From contig CAYXDO010000022.1 in assembly GCA_964463485.1 (NCBI GenBank), positions 29,551-93,550 of the forward strand: a stretch of 64,000 bases of DNA. Direction: 5' to 3'. The notes below the pieces were generated by a model, which worked only from the letters and a program-made list of their open reading frames with translations, had not been told where the DNA came from and made no database searches. This DNA comes from CAYXDO01 sp964463485. Lineage in GTDB: Bacteria > Myxococcota > Kuafuiibacteriia > Kuafuiibacteriales > Kuafuiibacteriaceae. Within the stretch, counting starts at the first letter, position 1, and each line of letters starts with the position of its first letter. The position numbers and the translations under genes are program-made. This document shows positions 16,445-24,773 of the stretch, piece after piece.

Positions 16445-17833
16445 TCAGCCGCACTTTCTCGCTTGAGGATCGGCGCAATCGGTCCTGCCGCTCCGGAAGC
16501 AAGTCATTCCGGTGAAGGAATTGGACACCTGAGTCCAAGTCATCGTGGTCAGATCCAAGAACCAAGTATCGTTGGCGAGACCGCAGTCGGTGCGCCCTCC
16601 GAACATGATGGCGGTGTTGCCGTGGAGCGAGAACAAATGCGACTCCCGTCGCTCCGGGCTCGCGGGGTCGATGATCGCGAAGTCGGCGGGAAAGTCGCAA
16701 AAGCCGAACGCCGCGCGATTGTACCGGTCGCCCTGCATTCTGCGAGTCCACGTGAGGGTCTCCAGGTCGAAGGTCCACACGTCGTTGTCGTTGCCGAGAT
16801 TTCCGTTGTCGTGACCTCCGAACAGTACGAGTTGATCTCCGGCCTGATCGTAAATCATCGCGGCCTTGATACGAGCGTCCGGAGCGCCTCCTCCTAGGTT
16901 GACCTGAGTCCACTCCTCGGTGACGAGGTTGAGGTACCACATGTCTCCGACGAACACGTTGAACGCGTTCTGACCTCCGCCGGCGAAGACGAACATTCGA
17001 CCGCGCGCGCGATCGATACTCGCGACGTGGAAGAGTCGGCCGGACTCGGCGGGAGGGTTGGGTTGCGGCCGACCCGTGGCGATCTGAGTCCATGCTCCCG
17101 TCGCGAAGCTGAAGGCCCAGGTGTCGGTGTCGACCTGAAAAGCCGTAAAGTCGGTGGTGCCGCCACCGTGCACGAGGATGCGATTTCGATCGGGGTCTGG
17201 AACGACGGTCGCGTTCATGCGACCGGAAGGGCCGCCAGGCGCGTCCTGAGCGCTGAGCTCGGTCCAGGCTCCTGTCGCGGGATCGAACGCCCAGAGGTCA
17301 TTGAGCCACGTGTAGTCTCCGGTGGTCCCGGCGCGGAAGCGCCCTCCGAACAGCACGACGCGGTTGTTGCGTTCATCCCAAGTCGCCGCCGACCGCGCTC
17401 GCTTGAGTGGCCGATTGCCTGACAACACGATCTCGGCCCATTGACCCGTGCTCGGGTCGAAGACCCAGCCGTCGTCGACGAAGTCGGAGACCGGGAAGTC
17501 GCACATCTGAGGCTCCGCCCGATCGCCGAAGAACATATACGTCCGGCCGTCCCTCGGATCGGTGGCAAAAGCCATGTCGCCTCGCCGTGGAGCGGCGGTG
17601 CCTCGCGGCAGGCCGCCATCGCCGCCGCCCGCGTCGGTCGTGATGCCGACGTCCTCCACTCCCGAATCCGGGAGGCCGACGTCCCCGACGGCGCCGGAGT
17701 CCTCGACTACGCCGGAGTCCTCGACGCCGGAGTCGGCGGTGTCCAAGGGCTTGCTGTCTTCGGTGCAGGCAAAGGTCAAGGTGGTGCACAGAGCGCCGAC
17801 CATCGTTTTCGTGCGGAGATTCATTTCAACCAT
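16445..17833 (-). CDS. Kelch-repeat lipoprotein
   Basis: 462 residues. The signal peptide ends TLTFAC (lipobox), followed by a 45-residue linker of Asp/Ser/Gly/Val repeats (DSGVEDSGVVEDSGAV) typical of Myxococcota surface lipoproteins. At least five Kelch blades follow, each with a GG pair and a WxFDxxTxxW pattern, for example LNDLWAFDPATGAWTEL, DTWAFSFATGAWTQI and NDVWTFDLETLTWTR. Kelch propellers bind proteins or sugars, so this is likely a cell-surface binding protein. Starts at codons 1, 4 and 11 are possible. It converges with the subtilase gene 20 bases away. Confidence 0.85.
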   Translation of the reverse strand: MVEMNLRTKTMVGALCTTLTFACTEDSKPLDTADSGVEDSGVVEDSGAVGDVGLPDSGVEDVGITTDAGGGDGGLPRGTAAPRRGDMAFATDPRDGRTYMFFGDRAEPQMCDFPVSDFVDDGWVFDPSTGQWAEIVLSGNRPLKRARSAATWDERNNRVVLFGGRFRAGTTGDYTWLNDLWAFDPATGAWTELSAQDAPGGPSGRMNATVVPDPDRNRILVHGGGTTDFTAFQVDTDTWAFSFATGAWTQIATGRPQPNPPAESGRLFHVASIDRARGRMFVFAGGGQNAFNVFVGDMWYLNLVTEEWTQVNLGGGAPDARIKAAMIYDQAGDQLVLFGGHDNGNLGNDNDVWTFDLETLTWTRRMQGDRYNRAAFGFCDFPADFAIIDPASPERRESHLFSLHGNTAIMFGGRTDCGLANDTWFLDLTTMTWTQVSNSFTGMTCFRSGRTDCADPQARKCG

Positions 17834-18005
17834 GCTCTATCGACAAAAACCAAAGCCCGGTCAATCAGAACCGTCGGGAGACGACCCTCGCGAGACCTTC
17901 ATGAAGCAGCGAGCTGGGCGCGGCATTAGCGGGTCGGTGAAAAAGTCGGTTTCGCTGCGACAGCCTACGTGATCAGCAGGGATCAGCAAAATTCCGCCTG
18001 TCACT

Positions 18006-18051
18006 GGTGAATCGGGCTGGTGAATCGGGCACGGGCGCGGGCACGGGCACG
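18006..18051. repeat. Intergenic repeat (GGTGAATCGGGC and GGGCAC units)
   Basis: Two copies of GGTGAATCGGGC are followed by GGGCAC/GGGCGC hexamers. It lies between the start of the Kelch gene and the end of the di-haem gene and has no reading-frame bias. Confidence 0.6.
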
Positions 18052-18100
18052 TCATGAATTTCGGAGCCTTTTTCAGCGACCTGTCAGGTTCTCTCAACCC

Positions 18101-20263
18101 TCACAGGCTCCGCAGAAAGGCCATGAGGTCCTCGCGCTCCGCCGCACTCAGCCGCTCGACTTCACCGTGGCTTCCCGCTTCGTCGAGCACCTCCTCGATC
18201 GTGGTCGCTCGCGCGTCCGACAGATACGGGGCGCTCTGCGCCAGGCCGAGGAGAGACGGGATGTCCAGCGCTTGGTCGGAGTCCTCACGGAGCGAGAAGA
18301 GCCGCTTCTCCGGAACGGCCGCCAGCCTCGTGAACGCCGGGAATCGATGGCACCCTTCACATCCTGCCCGGACGAAGGCCTCGACCCCTGCGCGAGCTCG
18401 CGCCAGGTCTTCGATGGGCGGGGAGGGGTCCGGGATCATCGAGGCCAGATAAGCGTCCAGCGCCGAAAAACGTTGCTCAGAGTCCGTTCGAAACCCACCG
18501 AGGACCTCCTCGGCGACCTGTCGAAACGACGCGAAGCTCGGATAACTTCCCCCTCGAAGGAACGGAGACGTTCCGATGACTCCGCGCGCGGACAGAGTCG
18601 GTCGAGGCGACTCATGTCCGATATCGTGCCTGGCGTAGTCCGAGTCTGCGCCGACGTGACAGCTCGCGCACGCGACGCCTCGCTTGGTGGCTTCGTGAAA
18701 GGCCGCCTCGCCCGCTCGAACGAGCGGCTCATCGGCACCTGCCGGGAGCCGGAGCGGAAAGGCACGCAACGAATCCGCACCCTCCCCCATCGTGAAAAGA
18801 AACGCCCTCCCTTGCGAAGTCGAGGCGACCAAGAGAGTCCCTCCGCCGAGGTCCGACACGAGCGTCGGCGCTCGCATTCGATCGGCGAGCGACCATCGAC
18901 GGACCACCGACAGGGAGGCCGCGTCGAGCTCGAGCAACTCATCGGATCCCGCGGCCGTGGCGAAGGTGCCGGAGGGCCCGGTCGACAACCCGACGATCAA
19001 CGCTCCTGAACCCTCCGACTTCGTCACGATTCGCCCCAAGGGCAACAGACGCGCGGCGTCGAGCACCACGACCTGGTCGTCGACGAAGTGGTTGGGCCCG
19101 GCATCCTGGTTCGGGCGATAGTCCGAGAGTGCGACAAAAAACCGATCCCCGGAGGCTTCTACTCGAGCCGGGCGCCGGCCGAACCTCGTTCGAATTTCGA
19201 GACCCACAATTTCGAGACCCTCACCACCGAACGTCTCGAGCCGCACGGATCCGCTCCTTCGCTCGAACACCGCGAACCGACCCTCGCTGGGACGGACCCA
19301 CTTCAGGACGTCCGCGGGCTCCGGAAGCGACCTCGAACTCAGGAGCTCCAGCGACAGGCTGAGGGCGCGCGCTTCGGGGTGACGACCCTCGACTCCAATC
19401 AGCAAGACATCCCCCCGGAGATCGAGACTGGTGGCAGGACCTATTACGGACGAGCGTAGCCTGCGCCCGTCCGAGTCGAGCGCGAGGATCTCGCCGGACC
19501 AACGGTGCGTCACGAAGATCGTCGAGGTCGCGATCGCACACGCAGTCGGCCCGTCCCCAACTCTCAGGGAAGTGACCGATCCGGCGCGGTCGATTCGAAA
19601 GGCTTCATCGCTGTCCTCACTCAGCAGGACCAGAAACCCATCAGCTCTGCAGCACGCCGTCGGCCGGAAGAGTCCGCGTCCGAGGCCCAATCGCCGCTCA
19701 AAAACTCGACCATCCACCGAAATCTTGGTGTCGACAAACCCGTCTCCTCCGGGCAACCCATCCGAGCGAGGATCGTAGTCGGCCCGGAAGAGTCCCTCGC
19801 CGAGCCTCGTGGTGCGTGCGCGACCGGCCCCGAGCTCGACCTCCACGTGGGTTCCCTCGGCGCGCAGGTAGAACGTCTGCGGACGATCATCGCGCACGAC
19901 CCGCGGGAAGATCGACGGGCTCTCCTCGAGCGGTCGCCGGTCCGCAAAAGCGGAGCCCATCCCGGTGAGTTGATCGTTCTCGAGCAGCTCGGGCCTCGTG
20001 GCGCCCCACACGAAACAGACGAGCGCGACGGCTCGGATCCCGAATCGTCGGAACGCGGCCGGAACCTGGACTGGAGCCCGAGCTCCCAGCCTTCGCCGAA
20101 CGAGGGGCGCCAACCGAAGCAGCAGCACCGCGACAAAGAAGGCAGGCGCGACCGCGGCGAGAGTGTGGGTCCAAGAGACCCCCCAAATGATCGCGGCGAG
20201 AGAGAACGGGAGGGACCCGACCGAGTCGCGCCTGCGCTCGGAGGACGCGTTCGACCCACTCAC
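18101..20263 (-). CDS. Beta-propeller/di-haem cytochrome c peroxidase-like fusion
   Basis: 720 residues from a GTG that overlaps the upstream stop (GTGA). The N-terminus has two hydrophobic segments (LAAVAPAFFVAVLLLRLAP; FGIRAVALVCFVWGA), so the rest is probably periplasmic. Residues about 130-520 are short beta units resembling a propeller. The last 190 residues hold two CxxCH haem sites: VACASCHVG and GCEGCHRF. The text after each (TLSARGVIGTSPFLRGGSYP; DIPSLLGLAQSAPYLSDA) resembles the MauG/cytochrome c peroxidase family. It may oxidise a protein or small molecule, with the propeller choosing the partner. Neighbours are a 2OG oxygenase-like protein and ElbB. Confidence 0.75.
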   Translation of the reverse strand: MSGSNASSERRRDSVGSLPFSLAAIIWGVSWTHTLAAVAPAFFVAVLLLRLAPLVRRRLGARAPVQVPAAFRRFGIRAVALVCFVWGATRPELLENDQLTGMGSAFADRRPLEESPSIFPRVVRDDRPQTFYLRAEGTHVEVELGAGRARTTRLGEGLFRADYDPRSDGLPGGDGFVDTKISVDGRVFERRLGLGRGLFRPTACCRADGFLVLLSEDSDEAFRIDRAGSVTSLRVGDGPTACAIATSTIFVTHRWSGEILALDSDGRRLRSSVIGPATSLDLRGDVLLIGVEGRHPEARALSLSLELLSSRSLPEPADVLKWVRPSEGRFAVFERRSGSVRLETFGGEGLEIVGLEIRTRFGRRPARVEASGDRFFVALSDYRPNQDAGPNHFVDDQVVVLDAARLLPLGRIVTKSEGSGALIVGLSTGPSGTFATAAGSDELLELDAASLSVVRRWSLADRMRAPTLVSDLGGGTLLVASTSQGRAFLFTMGEGADSLRAFPLRLPAGADEPLVRAGEAAFHEATKRGVACASCHVGADSDYARHDIGHESPRPTLSARGVIGTSPFLRGGSYPSFASFRQVAEEVLGGFRTDSEQRFSALDAYLASMIPDPSPPIEDLARARAGVEAFVRAGCEGCHRFPAFTRLAAVPEKRLFSLREDSDQALDIPSLLGLAQSAPYLSDARATTIEEVLDEAGSHGEVERLSAAEREDLMAFLRSL

Positions 20264-20979
20264 CAGTAAACAAACCAACGCCCGTCCGCAAAGACCGCGT
20301 GCCCCTGCAAGGTAATTCGCTCGTCGGAGTCCTGAGGCGAGTCGATGGGTGCGATCGCGTGATACTGCATGCCGGAGTGAAGAAAAAGGCGACCGACGGC
20401 ATACTCGTGTCTGGTCGCGTTGACTTTTTCGAGCCTCGCGCTTCGACGGCCCGAAATCAGCTCGTCTTCCGGCTCGAACTCGGCGTTCCACAAGATCAGC
20501 CCTGCGCCGCTCGCGGGAGCCCGGACGAGCAACGTGAAGCTCAGCGTCTTGGACTCGTCGATCTGGCGGTCACGAAACTCGACGAGTCGGTACTGGAGGT
20601 CCGCGTGAACCGAGCTCGTCTTGGACTCATACGCCGAGCCTCCGAGGAACACGTGAAAGCCGGGCAAAGCCATCCCGTTCTCGAGCTCCACCGGCGCCTC
20701 GAGCTCCACTCGCAGCGCGTCGAGCAACTTCGAATAGAGCCACGAGAAGTACCTGCGGAGGCTCGCGTTGGTGGTTCGCGCCTTGCCATAGTAGTAGGAG
20801 GCGAAGCTCAGTGCGTCCAGGTAACTCGCCGCCCCAACGGTGAAGAAGGGCTTGCCGCCCACTGAGTCTCGCTCCGTCCAGGGCACCTTGCCGGCAAACA
20901 AGATCTGCCGCGCCCGTTCGCACTCGATAGGGGTGAGAAGGTCGACCGCGCGCGGCCGGAAGCTTCGCTTTCGACTCAC
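20260..20979 (-). CDS. 2-oxoglutarate/Fe(II) oxygenase-like protein
   Basis: 239 residues from a GTG overlapping the elbB stop (GTGA); the longer open frame lies inside elbB. An iron-binding pattern is suggested by SSVHADLQYRL (H-x-D) and, about 90 residues later, GMQYHAIAPID (distal His), with strands between them as in the double-stranded beta-helix fold. The distal Arg or Lys for 2-oxoglutarate is not certain. No signal peptide is seen. Both ends are coupled to neighbours, so it should act with ElbB and the di-haem protein. The substrate is unknown. Confidence 0.6.
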   Translation of the reverse strand: MSRKRSFRPRAVDLLTPIECERARQILFAGKVPWTERDSVGGKPFFTVGAASYLDALSFASYYYGKARTTNASLRRYFSWLYSKLLDALRVELEAPVELENGMALPGFHVFLGGSAYESKTSSVHADLQYRLVEFRDRQIDESKTLSFTLLVRAPASGAGLILWNAEFEPEDELISGRRSARLEKVNATRHEYAVGRLFLHSGMQYHAIAPIDSPQDSDERITLQGHAVFADGRWFVYW

Positions 20980-21632
20980 GCCATCCGCATCACTTCGGAG
21001 ATCAGCTGCTCGATTCCGGCGCCGACGTGTCGAATGCTCGGCCCGAGCATGTACGCAGGCGTCGAGACGACCTTGTGGTCCGCGTCGAGCACGTAGGACT
21101 CGGTCACGCAGTCCACATGCTTGGCGCCGCAAGTTTCGATCTCCTTGGCGGTTCCCGCGTCATTTCCGATCGTCAAGGTCGGGTGATCTTTCCCGAGCAC
21201 CACCGCCACGACCGAAGGCGCGATGCAGATCGCTCCGATCGGTTTCTTCTGCGCAAAGACCTCGGCCACGAGCCTGGCGACCGCCGGATGGACCGCCGCG
21301 CCGTGACCCTTCTTGGCGAAGTCGGACAAATTCAGCGCCGCGCCGAACCCACCCGGGAGCACCAACCCATCGAGCTCCCGAGCCTCGACCTCCGCGATGT
21401 CTCTGATTTGGCCGCGAGCGATGCGGGCGGACTCGACGAGCACGTTCCGCTTCTCGTTCATGGGTTCCTGGGTTCGATGATTCACGACCTGCGCTTGCTC
21501 CACGTTCGGCGCCATACAAACGGTCGTGGCACCGGCCCTATCGAGCGCGTAAAGCGTCAACACCGCCTCGTGAATCTCGGCGCCGTCGAGAAAGCCGCAG
21601 CCAGAAAGTACAACTCCGATTCTCTTGCTCAT
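20976..21632 (-). CDS. elbB: ElbB-type glyoxalase (DJ-1/PfpI family)
   Basis: 218 residues, the full length for ElbB. Diagnostic stretches are VVLSGCGFLDGAEIHEAVLT, LDGLVLPGGFGAALNLSDFA, PIGAICIAPSVVA (nucleophile Cys) and THPAYML-like STPAYMLGPSIRHV. ElbB is linked to isoprenoid production in E. coli and has weak glyoxalase activity; the DJ-1 fold may act on glyoxals or as a deglycase. Here it heads an operon with an oxygenase-like and a di-haem gene, which is not the usual context. It diverges from the TRAP gene across 137 bases that must hold both promoters. Confidence 0.9.
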   Translation of the reverse strand: MSKRIGVVLSGCGFLDGAEIHEAVLTLYALDRAGATTVCMAPNVEQAQVVNHRTQEPMNEKRNVLVESARIARGQIRDIAEVEARELDGLVLPGGFGAALNLSDFAKKGHGAAVHPAVARLVAEVFAQKKPIGAICIAPSVVAVVLGKDHPTLTIGNDAGTAKEIETCGAKHVDCVTESYVLDADHKVVSTPAYMLGPSIRHVGAGIEQLISEVMRMA

Positions 21633-21769
21633 GGATTTCCTCCAAAGTGCGGTCTACACCTCTCTACGGCTTCTGGGAAGACGCCAGATGCAGGCGCGCC
21701 GCTGGACGTCGAAGGCTCGGCTCAGAGCCCGATTGTGTCTCGGTCCTGGCGAGGCTACAGGCCGCTTTG

Positions 21770-23599
21770 ATGTCTGTTCCCGGCGCCCCGACCAAGGAGC
21801 TCCCGCGACCCGTCCGGATCGGACACGCCGTCGAGAACGGGCTCGTCAATCTCGTCTTCCTCGTGATGGGCGCGCTCCCAGTCATCGAGATCCTCGCGCG
21901 CTTGCTCATTGGCCGCGGCATCCCAGGGTCGGCGAGCATCGTCCAGCACCTGACCCTTTGGGCCGCCTTTCTCGGCGCGATGCTGGCTACCCGCGAGCAC
22001 CGCCACCTCTCGCTGTCGACGGCCGAAGTCTTGCCCGCAGGGAAGGCCAGAATGCTCGCCTCGGTGTTCACGGACTCCGTCTCGGCAGCCGTTACCGCGC
22101 TCGTCGCCTACGCCGCGTGGGTGATGGTGAAGGCAGAGTCCAGCGACCGAGTCCTCGTCGCGTCGATTCCCTTCTGGTGGAGCGAGGTCGTGATGCCGGT
22201 GGGCTTGATCATCATGGCGACGCGCTTGGTGATCGGTCGCGATCGAAGCTGGCTCTGGCGGATCGTGCCACTCGTCGCCATCGGCCTCGGTCTGGGCCTG
22301 GGTTCGTTCGCGGAGCATGCCGAGTCGTTCGTGTGGCCGCTCGCGATCCTCATCCTCCTCGCGCTCCTCGCGGGCGCACCCATCTACGTGGCCATGAGTG
22401 GTCTCGCGATGCTGTTCTTTTTTGCCGACGAGACACCCATCGCCTCGGTACCCACCGAGACGCTGCGGCTCGTCGTCTCGCCCACGCTGCCGGCGATCCC
22501 GCTCTTGACTGCGGCTGGCTTCATTCTGGCCGAGGGCGGCGCGGCGCGACGGCTGCTCCGTTTGTACCGCGCCCTGTTCGGTTGGATGCCTGGCGGCTTG
22601 GCCATCATGGCCTGCGGCGTCTGCGCGATCTTCACCGCCTTCACCGGGGGTTCCGGGGTGACCATCTTGGCCCTGGGTGGGCTCGTCTTGCCGACTCTCT
22701 TGGAGGAAAAATATCCGCGCGGCTTCAGCATCGGCCTCGTGACGGCTTCGGGCTCACTGGGCCTGCTCTTTCCTCCGTCGCTTCCGGTGATTCTCTACGG
22801 CGTCGTCGCCCAAATTCCGGATTTCAACCGACTGTTCCTAGCCGGTCTCGTGCCCGGCGTACTCATGATTTTGCTCGTCCTCATCTATGGGGTGTCCGTC
22901 GGGATCCAGCAGAATATTCCCCGCACTCAGTTCGAAGTCTCCGAGGCAAAGGCCGCGTCGTGGTCGGCCAAGTGGGAGCTCGGCCTGCCCATACTCATCG
23001 GCTTCGCCATCCTGGGCGGCTTCGCGACGATCGTGGAGAGCGCGGCCTTGGCCTTGATCTACGCGGTCATCGTCGAGGTCCTGATCTTTCGAGACATCCC
23101 TTTGAAAGCGCTTCCGGCGACGCTCGCCCACGGCGCCACGCTGGTCGGCGCGGTGCTCATCGTCCTCGGAATGGCTTTGGGTTTCACGAGCTACCTCGTC
23201 GACGCCTCGATTCCATCGCTCGTCATCGATTGGGTCAAGCAGCATATCGAGAGCCAGTGGGCCTTTCTGCTCGCGCTCAACCTGTTGCTGCTCGTGATCG
23301 GAAGCGTCGTGGAGATTTACGCGGCGATCGTGATATTGGCCCCACTCGTCGTCCCCCTTGGCCGAAGTTACGGCGTCGACGACATTCACCTTGCGATCAT
23401 CTTCCTGGCCAACCTGGAGCTCGGCTTCCTGTTCCCGCCGATGGGTTTGAATCTGTTCCTCTCCGCCTCGAGGTTCAACGAGCCTCTGCCCAGGCTCTAT
23501 CGTCACGCGTTGCCATTTCTCGGAATCATGGCCGTCGCCGTAGCGCTCATCACTTACTTTCCCGCGCTCAGCGTGGGCGTGTTGAGCTTGTTGGAGTGA
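21770..23599 (+). CDS. Fused DctQ-DctM TRAP transporter permease
   Basis: 609 residues with about 16 hydrophobic helices. Residues 1-170 resemble a small DctQ subunit (including HLTLWAAFLGAMLATREHRH); the rest matches the large DctM subunit (ALLAGAPIYVAMSGLAML; FTGGSGVTILALGGLVLP; GLLFPPSLPVILYGVVA; LELGFLFPPMGLNLFLS). TRAP systems import organic acids using an ion gradient and a periplasmic DctP binding protein. No dctP gene is present in the window, so the binding protein must be encoded elsewhere. ATG 21770 has AGG ten bases upstream; the frame is open further back but without coding character. Confidence 0.9.
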   Translation: MSVPGAPTKELPRPVRIGHAVENGLVNLVFLVMGALPVIEILARLLIGRGIPGSASIVQHLTLWAAFLGAMLATREHRHLSLSTAEVLPAGKARMLASVFTDSVSAAVTALVAYAAWVMVKAESSDRVLVASIPFWWSEVVMPVGLIIMATRLVIGRDRSWLWRIVPLVAIGLGLGLGSFAEHAESFVWPLAILILLALLAGAPIYVAMSGLAMLFFFADETPIASVPTETLRLVVSPTLPAIPLLTAAGFILAEGGAARRLLRLYRALFGWMPGGLAIMACGVCAIFTAFTGGSGVTILALGGLVLPTLLEEKYPRGFSIGLVTASGSLGLLFPPSLPVILYGVVAQIPDFNRLFLAGLVPGVLMILLVLIYGVSVGIQQNIPRTQFEVSEAKAASWSAKWELGLPILIGFAILGGFATIVESAALALIYAVIVEVLIFRDIPLKALPATLAHGATLVGAVLIVLGMALGFTSYLVDASIPSLVIDWVKQHIESQWAFLLALNLLLLVIGSVVEIYAAIVILAPLVVPLGRSYGVDDIHLAIIFLANLELGFLFPPMGLNLFLSASRFNEPLPRLYRHALPFLGIMAVAVALITYFPALSVGVLSLLE

Positions 23600-23626
23600 G
23601 GACCGCGTTCGTTGTAGGATGCCTCG

Positions 23627-24082
23627 ATGCGCTTTGGAGCGTTCAGGAAGCTCTCGACCTCGGACGACCGACACTCGGCCGGTCCGAGACAGGCTCGTTC
23701 AAACCATGGATTCAGCTCGACCGGCTCGACTCGAGATGGGTTGTGGGCCGGCGCGCTCGTCGCGCTCGCCGCGTGCGGCACCGCGGACCCGGTCGCGGAC
23801 CCCTGCGCAGAACCTCCGACTTTCGCCCAGGACATTCGCCCGGGCGTGGTCGAGAGGACCTGTATCAGCTGCCACACCGAGACCAAGCAGGGGATTGTGC
23901 GCCAGGGCGCAACGACCGGCTTGGACTACGATCGGTATGAGTTGATCACCGACTTACCAGGGTTCGCAGATTCGATCACCTCGGGTCGAATGCCGCCACC
24001 GACCCTAGACCCCGCGAACCCGACCTCGGACGTGGAGCGCGCCCAGGTCGCTCTGTGGCGAAAGTGTGGGTTCAAGCCCTGA
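23627..24082 (+). CDS. Mono-haem cytochrome c-like lipoprotein
   Basis: 151 residues. After a polar stretch comes LVALAACGTADP (lipobox), then FAQDIRPGVVERTCISCHTE with one CxxCH haem site, and MPPPTLDP supplying a possible distal Met. The final WRKCGFKP holds an extra Cys. Small cytochromes of this outline (DUF1588/planctomycete-type domains) accept electrons at the outer membrane. It follows the TRAP gene by 27 bases. A start nearer the signal peptide is possible because the first 35 residues are atypical. Confidence 0.7.
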   Translation: MRFGAFRKLSTSDDRHSAGPRQARSNHGFSSTGSTRDGLWAGALVALAACGTADPVADPCAEPPTFAQDIRPGVVERTCISCHTETKQGIVRQGATTGLDYDRYELITDLPGFADSITSGRMPPPTLDPANPTSDVERAQVALWRKCGFKP

Positions 24083-24173
24083 GTCCCCGCACGAACCATG
24101 CAACTCATCGGTCTGTCGACGGATGCGCGCACCGAACGGAATCGCGGGTGATCGCGGCTTCGTTCCCGCTTCG

Positions 24174-24653
24174 ATGGCAGGCGCATCCCTTCCAGAACCA
24201 AGCTCGACCGGAGCCAAGAAGACGGTCGACTTTCAGCTCAACCTCGTTCCTTTCATCGATCTGTTGAGCGTCTTGATTTCGTTCCTCCTGATGACCGCGG
24301 TGTGGACTCAGATCGCGAAGATCGACGTCAAGGCTGCTCCGACCGACCCTGCGGAGCCCGAAACGCCTCCGCGGGTGGTGGAGCCGATCGGTCTCAATGT
24401 GGTCGTGGGCCAGATGGGTTACGCGGTGACCGTAGCGGGCAGGCCCCCTGCCGACATTCCGCGGCGGGGCGAGCTCTGGGACGCGCCGGCTCTGGAAAAG
24501 GCGCTCGGGGCGCTGAGGCTAGAGTTTCCGCTGAACGAAGACATCCAAATCACCTGCGAGGACAACGTGCCGTACGAAGAGCTCGTTCGGGTGATGGACA
24601 GCGCGCTGGCCCAGAGCCTCCGGGGCATCTCGGTCATGGGCGTCGATCGCTAG
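24174..24653 (+). CDS. ExbD/TolR-like protein
   Basis: 159 residues from ATG 24174; the frame is open to 24066. The pattern is an N-terminal cytoplasmic tail, one helix (LVPFIDLLSVLISFLLMTAVW) with the conserved Asp of the ExbD/TolR proton path, and a periplasmic domain ending YEELVRVMDSALAQSLRGIS, the usual ExbD C-terminal pattern. ExbD works with ExbB to energise TonB or gliding-type machines. No ExbB gene is adjacent, so its partner lies outside the window. It could power the HmuR-like receptor, but nothing shows that directly. Confidence 0.8.
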   Translation: MAGASLPEPSSTGAKKTVDFQLNLVPFIDLLSVLISFLLMTAVWTQIAKIDVKAAPTDPAEPETPPRVVEPIGLNVVVGQMGYAVTVAGRPPADIPRRGELWDAPALEKALGALRLEFPLNEDIQITCEDNVPYEELVRVMDSALAQSLRGISVMGVDR

Positions 24654-24664
24654 AGCTACCGAGA

Positions 24665-24705
24665 CCCGACCCCGTTGCGGGTCCCGGTCCCGGTCCGGGT
24701 CCCTG
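24665..24705. repeat. Intergenic hexamer repeat (GGTCCC type)
   Basis: GGGTCCCGGTCCCGGTCCGG and flanking GACCCGACCCC units lie between the ExbD-like gene and the radical SAM start. It is the reverse-complement type of the run at 14381. Confidence 0.6.
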
Positions 24706-24773
24706 TCGTGACCAAATGTCGCAGCCCCACATTCGAAGCGTCGAGGCCGAGGCTCGTCGTACATACTCTGTCC

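Noticed and set aside
16101..17093. 330-codon Arg/Ser-rich minus-strand frame
   Set aside because: Overlaps both the subtilase and Kelch genes in a shadow frame.
21625..23940. 771-codon open frame on the plus strand
   Set aside because: Arg/Pro-rich shadow of the TRAP gene with no domain.
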